Under the pieces are notes generated by a model. The model saw nothing but the letters and a program-made list of their open reading frames with translations. It had not been told where the DNA came from and ran no database searches. 54,317 nucleotides of DNA from Deltaproteobacteria bacterium (GTDB taxonomy: Bacteria > Desulfobacterota > Syntrophia > Syntrophales > JACQWR01), in NCBI GenBank assembly GCA_016209105.1, contig JACQWR010000026.1, forward strand, positions 1 through 54,317, in the 5' to 3' direction. Positions 23,522 through 32,447 of this stretch are shown in pieces. How positions within the stretch are numbered: the first letter of the stretch is position 1; each line of letters starts with the position of its first letter. The position numbers and the translations under genes were made by a program.

Positions 23522-26500
23522 TTACTGCAGGCGCTGATCGCGCCAGTAGAGCATGTTCGTCCGGTTCGACAAGCCGGGCGGGGTGAAATTTATCCGCGTC
23601 GTACTTGCCGATGTTCCGCCGCCGCCGCTGACGGTCACATAGAGATCCGCGGCAGCCGACCCACCGGGCCCCAGCGATATAACGGGAGCGGACGCAATCC
23701 CGCTGCCGATATCCATGCTGCGCGCCCCGCCGGTCAGAGCCCCGCCGCCTGTCGTGTAACCCACCCCATAGAGCGTCGCATCCCCGCCCTGTTCGCAGGG
23801 GTCGGCGCCGCCGCTGGCAGGTTCGAACGTGGTAAAATAAACCGTGCCGCCGAAGACGGTGGGATCGGCCAGAACCTTCACCCCTCCTCCGGGCAGATTG
23901 ATGTACCATCCATTCTTTGTGGAGGTGGGACTGTAGGTGCCGGTGGTAATGTTATCCAGGTCGTTGATGCCGTACGTGGTCGTGCGATCGTTGTCTTTCA
24001 GGCCGAAGAATTTTTCCTGGGCATTGGCGGCCGTGGGGTCGGTCTTATCGCCAGTACCCCAGTACACCCATAGATTTCCGTCCCCATCCTTGGCGACGGC
24101 GGGCATGGTGTAAATAGGACGGATGGTGCCGGTGGAAGATCCGAAGAGCCGGCCGCCTGCCCAGTTGGAGGTGCCGCAGGTTGTCGCGTCCGACGCCCGG
24201 CACATCTTGAATCTCCACATGTTCCCGCCTATGTCGCCCAGATAGACGGTGTCAATGAATCCGTCATTGTCCGTATCCACCATGGCGGGGGAAGCTGGCA
24301 TGCTGTAATCCATATCCCCATTGTCGGCCATCGTATAGCTCCAGAGGACGGCGCCATCGCTTAGGCCCACGACAAAGAAGCCCTTCCCCCGCGTATCGCA
24401 GGCGCCCCCGCCGGAGCAGTCCGCCGCGTTATAGCCGGCGCCGAAGAACCCGACCCACCGTTCATTGCCGCTGACCAGCACCCGGCCCGTCATCACCTTG
24501 CTCCAGGAATCCCCCAGGTAGGGGGCCTGGTCCGCGGTAGTCGTGAGACGCCACTTGTATGCGGGGTTCAGGGGATCGGTGAGGTTGAAGGCGTAGTAGC
24601 CGCAGTAGTACTGGTATGTGGCCGTATAGGTAGGACTGAAACCGGAATCGCAGGATACCGAGGAGCTCCATGCCGTGGAAGTTGAGCCTCGTCCTTCTCC
24701 GAAGATCAGGATCGTCTGCCAGTCCGTGGCTGATTTGCTCGTGCCGGCGCCGGTGCCGAGCCACACATCCGCCACCGTCACCGCCCCGTCTACGAAATAG
24801 CTGTGGGCAAGCAGGGTCGGATGCGTGGCATGGGCAATATTCTTGAGCCGCGGCAATTGATTGGGCGGAATGAAGCTCCAGGCCTCGCTCCCGTCGCTGG
24901 TCTTGAAGGCGTGCAGTTGGCCGTCGTTCGCCCCGGCCAGGATCAGCCGGTTGCCGAGGGCGGACGTGCGGACATGATTCGTGCGGTGCGTGCCGAAGGC
25001 ATTGTTGGCATCCCGCACATCGTCGAAGTAGGCCGATGGCGTTCCCACGGTAATGGGCGTGGAACGGAAGACATCCCCCAGTTTCCAGGCATCCGCGTTA
25101 TACGTGGTTTCGCCCCGGATATAGCCGACGACGGCGTCCCGGTCCGCGTCGGCGGCAACAGACAGGTCGGTAGAGGTGATATTCGTGGCGTTAAATACCG
25201 TCAGGGCGCCGGCCTTGTATGTCTTGATGGTTCGTCCCGCCGCCGTTGCGCTCTGGAGGATAGCGCCCGCGTCCCACACCATGCTCCCGACGGTGCCGTC
25301 GCTGTTGATATTGAATTTTTTCAGATGGCCGAGCCAGAAAGGATCGTTGTTGACGGGCTGAAAGGACCCCTCGTAGAGATAGTTCTCATCCTGGGTGCGA
25401 GAAGATTGGACGGAGGACTGGGAAAAGGAAAAGTTTGCCTCCCGGATAATGTTCATGGCCGCTTTGAGGGAACTGGCCAGTTGATCGGCGTCGGCAGCCA
25501 GAAAGGCATAGCCGGCAAGAGTGGTATTGCCGGGGTCGTTCGACGTGGCAAAACAGTTTGCCCCGCTGCATGCCCCGTCGGTTGAACAGCTTGTCACACT
25601 GGCGGGATCGTACGCCGAGGTGGTGCCGGAATTGGTAGTGAGGGGATTGTCCGTGCCGCCGTAGTAGGCCATCCAGTTCAACGTCTTCTCGAGGTAGTCT
25701 GGCATGCTGGAACCGAACCCCACCACAAAGACCTTGTAACCCGCGTCTTTGAGCGCCTTGGCCTTAGCGACCGATTCCCGCCGCCTCTTATACATGTCGG
25801 TCTGGGTCTCCGTGCCGTTGCCGCTGCAGGCGAACGTATCCGCGCCGTCGGTGATCAGGATCACGAACTTCTGACGGCAGGCCCCTGCCGTGTCGGCGGC
25901 CTTATTGGCGTCCAGATAGAGCTTCGCCTCACTGAGCGCGGATGCCAAGGGAGTGCCGCCAGTCGCCGATTCGCCGCTGACGCTGCTCGATTCGGAACGT
26001 GTTATGGCGCAACTGGTTGAATCATTGCAATAGATCCGGCTGTATCTGACGCCGATCTCCTTGATAAGGGAGTTGCATCCGCTCGAGTAACTGCCCCCGG
26101 TGTCGTCGCTGCCGCAGTTATAAAATCGCATGTATCCGACGCGGACGCCGAGACTGCCCTCGTCCTGGCTGTCTACCGCACCACTGTCGTTGTCATCGAG
26201 GATGTCGAAGATGGCCCGTTTGGCGATGGCCAGCCGGCTGCAATCCGTAGTATGGGTGCCCGAAGAGGAGGTGTAAAAGGTGGGGCCAGCACAGGAGGCA
26301 TCGCCATATTTATATTGGGTGTCGTTCGTGGGGACGTTGGGGGGGTTGAAGGCCATGCTTCCCGAAAGATCAAGGACAATCAAGGCGTCGGGCGATGTGG
26401 ACGTGGTGAAAAGGGCCGTTTCGTCGGCGACAGCTGCCACAGCCGATAAAAGAATGCCGGCACAAATGCAGGAAAACCAGGGGGAGAAACGCTTCTTCAT
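23522..26500 (-). CDS. pilY1: PilY1-like type IV pilus tip adhesin/assembly protein
   Basis: A 992-residue exported protein: signal peptide at residues 1-25, then a von Willebrand A domain with MIDAS motif DLSGS (residue 44 on) and VILITDGAD, many cysteines, and a C-terminal PilY1-type beta-propeller (residues ~490-970) with GANDGQLHAF, a calcium-loop-like DTDNDGFIDTVY and GDIGGNMWRF. PilY1 proteins cap the pilus with the minor pilins, counter retraction, and act in adhesion and mechanosensing. Here it is the last of the minor-pilin operon, 9 nt after pilX. The ~1160-residue P. aeruginosa homologue is longer; this one is intact. Confidence 0.92.
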   Translation of the reverse strand: MKKRFSPWFSCICAGILLSAVAAVADETALFTTSTSPDALIVLDLSGSMAFNPPNVPTNDTQYKYGDASCAGPTFYTSSSGTHTTDCSRLAIAKRAIFDILDDNDSGAVDSQDEGSLGVRVGYMRFYNCGSDDTGGSYSSGCNSLIKEIGVRYSRIYCNDSTSCAITRSESSSVSGESATGGTPLASALSEAKLYLDANKAADTAGACRQKFVILITDGADTFACSGNGTETQTDMYKRRRESVAKAKALKDAGYKVFVVGFGSSMPDYLEKTLNWMAYYGGTDNPLTTNSGTTSAYDPASVTSCSTDGACSGANCFATSNDPGNTTLAGYAFLAADADQLASSLKAAMNIIREANFSFSQSSVQSSRTQDENYLYEGSFQPVNNDPFWLGHLKKFNINSDGTVGSMVWDAGAILQSATAAGRTIKTYKAGALTVFNATNITSTDLSVAADADRDAVVGYIRGETTYNADAWKLGDVFRSTPITVGTPSAYFDDVRDANNAFGTHRTNHVRTSALGNRLILAGANDGQLHAFKTSDGSEAWSFIPPNQLPRLKNIAHATHPTLLAHSYFVDGAVTVADVWLGTGAGTSKSATDWQTILIFGEGRGSTSTAWSSSVSCDSGFSPTYTATYQYYCGYYAFNLTDPLNPAYKWRLTTTADQAPYLGDSWSKVMTGRVLVSGNERWVGFFGAGYNAADCSGGGACDTRGKGFFVVGLSDGAVLWSYTMADNGDMDYSMPASPAMVDTDNDGFIDTVYLGDIGGNMWRFKMCRASDATTCGTSNWAGGRLFGSSTGTIRPIYTMPAVAKDGDGNLWVYWGTGDKTDPTAANAQEKFFGLKDNDRTTTYGINDLDNITTGTYSPTSTKNGWYINLPGGGVKVLADPTVFGGTVYFTTFEPASGGADPCEQGGDATLYGVGYTTGGGALTGGARSMDIGSGIASAPVISLGPGGSAAADLYVTVSGGGGTSASTTRINFTPPGLSNRTNMLYWRDQRLQ

Positions 26501-26509
26501 ACTGCCTCC

Positions 26510-27016
26510 CTATCTCGACATGGTCGTAATTTCAATGGGGCCGTATCCCAATCCCGTAGTGACATCCACACGGGTGCCATAGGCAGTGTTTTGACCGGTG
26601 ATGGCGACGTCGTAGCGCTTCTGTCCCCACTGCTGGCCGCCGCCGATAGAATACCCCGTGAGCGGAACCACGCCGGATCCTGAGGTAGGAGGCACCGGGG
26701 TGCCGATGGTATACGTGGTCGCCGGATCATTGGCCGCATCCACCTGCACGTTCGTCGAGGCGGAAGCGGCGAGATTCTCGGGGTTAAACGTTTGGGACAT
26801 GGCATGAATGCCGACCTCCACCGCGGACAGGGCCTTCTTGTCGCCCACCAGCTTGGCGCTGACCCTGAGATCCTGCGTAGACAGGTTGATCACAAGCATT
26901 CCCAGGGCCAGCAGCACCATACAGGCCAGGATGGCCGCGATCAGGGCAAATCCCCCTTCCGGAGGAGCGGTCAGCCCGGGGAGACGATATCCGTTATTGT
27001 TATGGCAGGGGCGCAT
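26510..27016 (-). CDS. pilX: Type IV pilus minor pilin PilX-like
   Basis: A 168-residue inner-membrane/pilus protein. A short polar N-terminus ends in GG, followed by FALIAAILACMVLLALGMLV, the hydrophobic helix typical of PilX N-domains. Residue +5 relative to F is not Glu, as is common in PilX-type minor pilins. The rest is a small Thr/Gly-rich globular domain. The start overlaps pilW by 17 nt and pilY1 follows after 9 nt. By family it joins the tip complex with PilV, PilW, FimT and PilY1. Confidence 0.85.
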   Translation of the reverse strand: MRPCHNNNGYRLPGLTAPPEGGFALIAAILACMVLLALGMLVINLSTQDLRVSAKLVGDKKALSAVEVGIHAMSQTFNPENLAASASTNVQVDAANDPATTYTIGTPVPPTSGSGVVPLTGYSIGGGQQWGQKRYDVAITGQNTAYGTRVDVTTGLGYGPIEITTMSR

Positions 27017-27683
27017 GGTTCCTCGGAATAACCGTGGTTGAATAAATCATCGTTCTGGGATTGCCGGTATGCGGATCAACCTCGGCGGTTTCCACCACCA
27101 GCGTTATCTCAATCGTTCTAATGTTGGGAATACCCGCCGGCAAGGCGGTTATCTCATTGCCGCTGCCGTCGTAGTACCTGAACACCGGCTTTGCGGTATC
27201 GTTGACCACCCGCACCGTTCTCGGCCTTCCGCTGTCCGCCCTATCGCCCAGGAAAGGCTGGGCGGTGCCGCAGTTCGTGGCGCGCGTGATATAATATTCC
27301 GTCGCGTCGTAGGCATAACTGATGACCTCGTTGGGGTGGTCGCCCACGGAACTGCTGCCGTCTATATCCATCTCCACGGTGATCGAATCCGCCGTTGCCG
27401 TCTGAATGCCGCGGTAGGGCTGGTTCGCGGCAACGCTGGCGCAGTCGGCGGTGCTGCGCCAGATGTCGGTTACAAAATTGGGATCATAGGATGCCATCCT
27501 GATCTCCATCGCCATGAGTTCCAGCGCCGGCCTCACGTCCTGCTGGGCCGTTACCTTCCTTTCAATCCCCGCGGATGACCTCTGTACCGAATTTACGGCC
27601 GCATAGACGGCCCCCAGAAGCACCAGGGAAACGGCGACGGCCACCAGGATTTCCACGAGGGTGTATCCCTTTGCATCGTTCAT
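27000..27683 (-). CDS. pilW: Type IV pilus minor pilin PilW-like
   Basis: A 227-residue pseudopilin-type protein. The prepilin motif KGYTLVEILVAVAVSLVLLG is cut after G by prepilin peptidase and has the conserved Glu at +5. The C-terminal globular part has two cysteines (DCAS, TNCG) and ends in a PilW-type beta-rich region. ATG 27683 overlaps the pilV stop in an ATGA, so translation is coupled. An upstream in-frame start would add 35 residues that overlap pilV. Confidence 0.88.
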   Translation of the reverse strand: MNDAKGYTLVEILVAVAVSLVLLGAVYAAVNSVQRSSAGIERKVTAQQDVRPALELMAMEIRMASYDPNFVTDIWRSTADCASVAANQPYRGIQTATADSITVEMDIDGSSSVGDHPNEVISYAYDATEYYITRATNCGTAQPFLGDRADSGRPRTVRVVNDTAKPVFRYYDGSGNEITALPAGIPNIRTIEITLVVETAEVDPHTGNPRTMIYSTTVIPRNHAPLP

Positions 27684-28114
27684 ACGCAACCTGCCGGGAA
27701 TCTGAATCGGTCCTGCCTCGTCACGGTGATCTTGGCCGTGATGGGCGCCGCATGGCCGGCCCAGGAAACCCCCGCCTCTACGGTCCACACGTTGGTGCCC
27801 ACGCTGGCAATGGTCGTGCTCACCGTGTAGGCGACGTCCCCCGTAGCGGCGGCGGTAAGGCCGCTCGGATAGACGGTGCGGCTCGTTGTTCCCACCGTGA
27901 CGGGGTTGCAGGGATTCATGATATAGGACTCGTTCGTCTCCAATTCCTTGTAGAGTATCTCCGCCGCCCTGCCCATAAAATCCGATCTCCCGGCCGTCTG
28001 CCAGGCCGAGGGCTGCAGGGACAGAATAGCCATAATGGCCACCGTCAACAGAAACATGGCAACAACCACCTCAACCAGGCTCATGCCCCGATCATTGCGT
28101 GGTAAATTCCACAT
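27680..28114 (-). CDS. pilV: Type IV pilus minor pilin PilV-like
   Basis: A 144-residue prepilin-like protein. RGMSLVEVVVAMFLLTVAIM is the N-methylation/cleavage site, with cleavage after G and Glu at +5. The small globular domain is rich in Thr/Val strands and ends in Cys-Val. It overlaps fimT by 23 nt at its start and pilW by 4 nt at its end. Confidence 0.88.
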   Translation of the reverse strand: MWNLPRNDRGMSLVEVVVAMFLLTVAIMAILSLQPSAWQTAGRSDFMGRAAEILYKELETNESYIMNPCNPVTVGTTSRTVYPSGLTAAATGDVAYTVSTTIASVGTNVWTVEAGVSWAGHAAPITAKITVTRQDRFRFPAGCV

Positions 28115-28553
28115 AGGTCCTTCCCGTCATATTTACCGTTATCTTAGCCGTAGAACCTCTGCTGTTGGAAAGCACAACGTTGCCCGCGTCCACGGTGCCC
28201 CTGGCTTGGAAACTAACGGCGCCCCCGAAATTGGCGCTCTGAAGCGTTATATCCCTGGCAAGCGATGCGGGGGTTTTCGTTTCGATTACCGTGTAAGGGC
28301 TACCGGTTATGGTTCCTCTTTCAATCGTATAGTTGTTGTTGGTCACGTCAAACGTAATCCGGTAACGTACGCTCTCCGATACTGCCTTTTCCCTCGTCAC
28401 AAAAAAATCAGATGCCACATCCCTCGCCGCCGCCCTTAGATTGGCATTCGTGGTGTATTTGTTCCAGGCAAAAGAACCAATAGTTGCAATAATCCCCATC
28501 AGGGCAATTACAATCATCAGCTCTACGAGGCTAAATCCCTTTGGGTGCTTCAT
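28092..28553 (-). CDS. fimT: Type IV pilus minor pilin FimT/GspH-like
   Basis: A 153-residue pseudopilin. The leader MKHPKG precedes FSLVELMIVIALMGIIATI with Glu at +5; the GspH/FimT domain follows (NLRAAARDVASDFFVTREKA, then beta strands ending YVEFTTQ). ATG 28553 has AAGGA 5 nt upstream; a start 12 codons earlier lacks one. It is the first gene of the minor pilin operon and lies about 100 nt downstream of the predicted sigma-54 start site. Confidence 0.88.
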   Translation of the reverse strand: MKHPKGFSLVELMIVIALMGIIATIGSFAWNKYTTNANLRAAARDVASDFFVTREKAVSESVRYRITFDVTNNNYTIERGTITGSPYTVIETKTPASLARDITLQSANFGGAVSFQARGTVDAGNVVLSNSRGSTAKITVNMTGRTYVEFTTQ

Positions 28554-28665
28554 GTTTTTCCTTGCAGCCTGCGGAGGCGGATTGCCCATTAACGTTCATC
28601 TCCGGCAATGGCCGAAATCTTAAAAACCCCTTAACGTTTTGAAATGAACGCACCGTTGAATACAT

Positions 28666-28682
28666 TGCAATCAACATACCAG
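28666..28682 (-). promoter_or_regulatory. Sigma-54 (RpoN) promoter of the fimT-pilVWX-pilY1 operon
   Basis: On the minus strand the sequence reads CTGGTATG-TTGA-TTGCA. GG (-24) and GC (-12) are exactly 10 nt apart and TTGCA is fully consensus. The start would be near 28655, leaving a 5' leader of about 100 nt before fimT. Confidence 0.7.
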
Positions 28683-28836
28683 ATAGCCGCCGAATCAAAC
28701 GATGCATTTTCACATTTAATTACAACCTGTTATACAATCACTCGTGCATCTATAGCAGAAAACATGCCTTTCTATCCAAGAGCGAATCCGTCAATTTCAC
28801 GGATAACCCGTCAATGTCACCATTTCCGGAATATTC

Positions 28837-28942
28837 AATTTGGCAGCGAGCACACTCCCCACGGCTTGCCGCGGGGTAAGCGAACGAATGTTTAGTGGTG
28901 TGATTCCTTGAGAATCGGAGATTCTTCGCAGGTGCACTAAGG
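28837..28942 (-). repeat. Family R-A palindromic element (inverted full copy)
   Basis: Read on the minus strand it has GAATCTCCGATTCTCAAGGAA, then CATTCGTTCGCTTACCCCGC, the GCGGCAAGCCG hairpin, and GTGCTCGCTGCCAAATT. It begins 4 nt after the Sel1 gene stop codon. Confidence 0.7.
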
Positions 28943-28946
28943 AGGA

Positions 28947-29909
28947 TTATTTCGGTGAAGACCTGAACTCCCGCGCCAGACGCTGGGATTCGACTATCTG
29001 AGCCGGCGTCATCCAGACCGACAGGCGGTCCCTGGCCAGAGACGCCTTCGCGTTACCCTGCGCCGCGGCAAGATTAAACCACATTAAGGCCTGGATATCA
29101 TCCTGGGGTACGCCCAGCCCCCGCTCATACATGCCGCCGAGATTGTACTGTGCGGTGGCATTGCCCTGGCCGGCCGCCTGACGGTACCACTTGGCCGCCT
29201 CCGCATAATCCTGCGGAACGCCCTGCCCCTTCTCGTACATGAAACCGGTATTGAACTGGCCATAGACATCGCCCTGCCGGGCGGCAAGACGGAACCACTT
29301 GAGGGCCTCCGTATAATCCTGCGGCAGGCTCTGTCCCTTGTAGTACATCAAGCCGAGCTTGAACTGAGCGGACGCCTGGCCTTGCTCGGCCAGCGGTTTC
29401 AACTCCCGGAGGGTGGCTTCATAGGTGCTCTCGGGTTTAAACTCCCGCGCACGCTTCTGCGCCTCTTCTATCTGCGCGGGTGTCATGCGCAGCACGAGCG
29501 CCGCCTTTTCCTGAACCGCCTCAGCGTCTCCCTGGGCTGCCGCAAAGTTGAACCACATGAGCGCCTGGACATTATCTTGTTTTATGCCGCGGCCGCCTTC
29601 GGCATACAGCATGCCGAGATTGAATTGGGCGTAAACGTAGCCCTGTTCAGCCGCTCTGCGGAACCACTTGAGGGCCTCCATATAGTCCTGGGGAACACTG
29701 AGACCCTCATGGTACAGTGAACCGAGCTTAAACTGGGCGTCGGCATTGCCCTGCTCCGCCAGGGGTTTCAACTGCCGCAAGGCCTCGGCGGGATTCTCCG
29801 GTCTGAATATCTTGAATCCTTTACCGAAAGGATCCGACGCACAACCCGCAACCGCTATGAGCAGGATCACGGTAAAAACCGTAAGAAAATATCTGGCCGA
29901 ACATCTCAT
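28947..29909 (-). CDS. Sel1-repeat lipoprotein
   Basis: A 320-residue predicted lipoprotein: signal peptide and lipobox IAVAGC with Cys23. Sel1-like repeats follow, with units such as AQFKLGSLYHEG and AEGGRG..QDNVQALMWFN (about seven). The two halves are a duplication, each closing with a near-identical segment (MTPAQIEEAQKRAREF and MTPAQIVESQRLAREF). AAGGAG lies 8 nt before ATG 29909. It lies 127 nt after pilQ, before the minor pilin operon. By context it could be a PilF/Tgl-like pilotin or a periplasmic partner of the secretin; that is inference. Its repeats are Sel1-type rather than the TPRs of PilF. Confidence 0.85.
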   Translation of the reverse strand: MRCSARYFLTVFTVILLIAVAGCASDPFGKGFKIFRPENPAEALRQLKPLAEQGNADAQFKLGSLYHEGLSVPQDYMEALKWFRRAAEQGYVYAQFNLGMLYAEGGRGIKQDNVQALMWFNFAAAQGDAEAVQEKAALVLRMTPAQIEEAQKRAREFKPESTYEATLRELKPLAEQGQASAQFKLGLMYYKGQSLPQDYTEALKWFRLAARQGDVYGQFNTGFMYEKGQGVPQDYAEAAKWYRQAAGQGNATAQYNLGGMYERGLGVPQDDIQALMWFNLAAAQGNAKASLARDRLSVWMTPAQIVESQRLAREFRSSPK

Positions 29910-30036
29910 ATTGTTATCTCCTTCTCACGATAGGGACCTGCTTGTGCAGCCGCTCGCCGAAAACGCCCATTGTTGGCCTTAACCCGTGGGGTTTTCCGTC
30001 TACCGACAGCGTTTTTTAAATGTTCCCCCGTCCCGC

Positions 30037-31890
30037 TTACCGGTCCGGTCCTTCCAGTATGCCCGCCAGCATCTCCTGTTTCAGGATGTTCGGCGTTATA
30101 AAGATGAGCACCTCTTCCATGGTTTCACTTTTGGATTCGCCCTTAAAGAGCCAGCCCAGCACGGGAATGTCTTTGAGGCCCGGGATGCCGGAGGTTCCAT
30201 CCTGTTGCTTCTGCTTGCTCAATCCGGAAATGACTATCGTCTCGCCGTCCTGAACGATCAGATTCGTCTCCGTCTGCTTCTTGATGATATACGGGTTGCC
30301 TTCCACGGTGCGGCTCTGATCCACCTCGTCTTTCTTGACAACGATTTTCAGCTTCATGTTTTTGCCGTCAATGATGTGAGGGGTAATTTCCAGACGCAGA
30401 GCGGCAATTTCAAATTTTACGGTCTTCACCAGCGCGCCGCCGCTTGACTCCGTCGTCACATACGGCACCTTTTCACCGTTTTCCGTAAAAGCCAGTTGGT
30501 TGTCCAGGGTCGTAATGGAGGGGCTGGAAAGGATGTTAAGCTTGCCGTCTTTTTGCAGGGCGTTGAGCTGCACCTCAAGAAGGTTGCCGCCGAGGGTGCC
30601 GAAAATGAGACCCAGCGATCCCGACGCTGTTGCCGTCATGCCAGAAGCGGGGAAATTCACCCCGAAGCCCTGATGTCCTATGCCCTGGCCGGAAAGCGAT
30701 GTGTAGGTGCCGAGAGGATCAGTGCCGGTTCCTCCCGGGGTAATGTATAAACCGTGGTTGCCGATGCCTGTATTGTATAAACCGCCCCACTGAATGCCAA
30801 GCTCACGGGCGGTGTTCTTCGTTGTTTCCACGATATTGGCCTTGATGAGGATCTGAGAGGTGGGCTTGTCTATTTTCTCAATGATCGGCAGAAGCCTGGT
30901 CAGATCATCCTTGCCGGCCTGAACGATGAGGGAATTGCTGTGCTCATCCACCCGTATCGAACCGCGCGCCTTCCCGTCCTTCTCCTTGGGCAGGAGTTCC
31001 TGGAGGTTTTCCTTCAGGGCCTTGGCATCGGTATAATTGATGCCGATTACCCTGGTAAGCATGGGTTCCACCTGCTGCACCACCGCCTCCTGGGTCTTCT
31101 GCTTTTCCAGCTTGTCGAGGGTCATGATGGTAATGATGTCGCCGTCCCTTTTCCTGCCCAGTCCCTGGATGCCCAGGATAGTCTCCAGCACCTGGTCCCA
31201 GGGCGTATTTTTCATCTGCACGGTCACGTTTCCCTTTACGTCGTCTCCGGAAACGATATTGACGTTGCCTTCTTCGGAGAGCAGCCGCAGGACGCTTTTA
31301 ATATTCGCGTCCTGAAAATCAACGCTGATCGGCCGGCCGGCATACCGAACTACCTCTCCTCCCGATACGCGGGTCGGCCCGCCGGCTGCCGGCGCCGTTG
31401 GCGCCTTCTGGCCGCCGGAGGAAGCACTGTCCGGTGCGGCCGGCTTCTCCGCAAGGGAGGACACGTTAAAATCCACAACGACTCGCTGTCCCTCCTGTCT
31501 CACGCTGTACGGAACCAGTTCCTTAAGCTCAATAACCACGACGGCCGACTGCCTGCCGCCCGCTATCTTCTGTACGGGAAGAACGCGGATTACGTTCAGG
31601 AGAGCCCCTTCCCCACGGGGACTCCTCAGGTTGTCCGGAATAAACATGTCTTCCATTCTTATCACGACGGCATTGCCGCCCTGGCGTTCCGTATTCATGA
31701 CGGGCTGCTTCGATACCACCAGGGCGATCCGCTCTTTCCCGGCTGCCTTTTCAAAGGTAATGTCCTCAAGGTAGCCTACGCCGGTGTCCGGTCGCGCCGT
31801 CGTCGCCGTCTCGAGCGCCTGAACGTTCCCGAAAAACGCCGTAAAACCGATCAGCAACGCAATAAGCGGCCATTGCATGTTTTTTTTCAT
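30037..31890 (-). CDS. pilQ: Type IV pilus secretin PilQ
   Basis: A 617-residue outer-membrane secretin through which the pilus exits. Signal peptide (1-25), one AMIN domain (residues ~40-130), an STN/secretin N domain starting ISVDFQDANIKSVLRLLSEE, an N1 domain with a LEKQKTQEAVVQ linker, then the secretin domain (ILIKANIVETTKNTARELGIQWGG; GIPGLKDIPVLGWLFKG; LIFITPNIL). It is shorter than the 714-residue P. aeruginosa PilQ, mostly because it has one AMIN domain. ATG 31890 overlaps the pilP stop in ATGA. It is the last gene of pilMNOPQ. Confidence 0.95.
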   Translation of the reverse strand: MKKNMQWPLIALLIGFTAFFGNVQALETATTARPDTGVGYLEDITFEKAAGKERIALVVSKQPVMNTERQGGNAVVIRMEDMFIPDNLRSPRGEGALLNVIRVLPVQKIAGGRQSAVVVIELKELVPYSVRQEGQRVVVDFNVSSLAEKPAAPDSASSGGQKAPTAPAAGGPTRVSGGEVVRYAGRPISVDFQDANIKSVLRLLSEEGNVNIVSGDDVKGNVTVQMKNTPWDQVLETILGIQGLGRKRDGDIITIMTLDKLEKQKTQEAVVQQVEPMLTRVIGINYTDAKALKENLQELLPKEKDGKARGSIRVDEHSNSLIVQAGKDDLTRLLPIIEKIDKPTSQILIKANIVETTKNTARELGIQWGGLYNTGIGNHGLYITPGGTGTDPLGTYTSLSGQGIGHQGFGVNFPASGMTATASGSLGLIFGTLGGNLLEVQLNALQKDGKLNILSSPSITTLDNQLAFTENGEKVPYVTTESSGGALVKTVKFEIAALRLEITPHIIDGKNMKLKIVVKKDEVDQSRTVEGNPYIIKKQTETNLIVQDGETIVISGLSKQKQQDGTSGIPGLKDIPVLGWLFKGESKSETMEEVLIFITPNILKQEMLAGILEGPDR

Positions 31891-32447
31891 GGCTTTCCCT
31901 CGTTATCTTCTTTGTGAAGCTTAATGGTAATTCGATTGATCCGTGCGCCTCCCGACTCAAGACTGATCTTTTCTTCAACAATAACCCGGTCGGCGAGGAT
32001 GGATTTTACCCTGCCGTTATTCTGGCCGATATAGGTCCCTTCATTGAGGGTGTAGAATTTACCCCGTTCGTCCTCTACGACGGCGGTCCGACGACGCTCA
32101 TTCCCCGCAATGCCTACCAGCTTGAATTGATCCACGCCGGCATTTTGGAGAGGGAAAATGGAGGCGCGCGATGATTTTCCCGCCTTCTTTTTTACGATAA
32201 GGTCCTTTTCGATAAAAGGGAGAAACGGATCAGGCTTCCCGACAGGATTGTAGGTATAAGACTCCAGAGGCGACGTCTTGGCCGGGGCACTCTCCGGGGC
32301 TTTGGCGGGGAGACTGGCCGGGACCGGGGCTTTGGTCGGGACGTCTGCACCCCATGACCCCCACGGGCTCGTCAAGACTGCCAGCGCCACTGCCATACCG
32401 CAGGCTGTAAACTTACTTTTTCCCATCCGCCTTTTTTCCCTGATCAT
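31887..32447 (-). CDS. pilP: Type IV pilus protein PilP
   Basis: A 186-residue periplasmic protein linking PilNO to PilQ. The N-terminus is a Sec signal (ALAVLTSPWGSWG), then a Pro/Ala/Lys linker, GKPDPFLPF and a PilP beta domain (KLVGIAGNERRRTAVVEDE). I see no lipobox cysteine, whereas most PilP proteins are lipoproteins. Two starts are possible, 32447 (overlapping pilO by 35 nt) or 32426 (overlap 14 nt). The first has better spacing from a GGA, but the mature product is the same. Confidence 0.88.
   Translation of the reverse strand: MIREKRRMGKSKFTACGMAVALAVLTSPWGSWGADVPTKAPVPASLPAKAPESAPAKTSPLESYTYNPVGKPDPFLPFIEKDLIVKKKAGKSSRASIFPLQNAGVDQFKLVGIAGNERRRTAVVEDERGKFYTLNEGTYIGQNNGRVKSILADRVIVEEKISLESGGARINRITIKLHKEDNEGKP

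Larger units (their letters stand above)
28554..28946. other. Regulatory gap upstream of the minor pilin operon
   Basis: About 390 bp without a gene. It holds the sigma-54 promoter (28666-28682), an A/T-rich stretch upstream of it (28690-28830) suited to enhancer binding, and an R-A repeat next to the Sel1 gene stop. Confidence 0.6.

Noticed and set aside
22622..24073. Long plus-strand reading frame of 483 codons
   Set aside because: It lies antisense to the M24 peptidase, TPR and pilY1 genes. Its translation is rich in Arg, His and Pro with no recognisable domain, as expected from the opposite strand of GC-rich genes.
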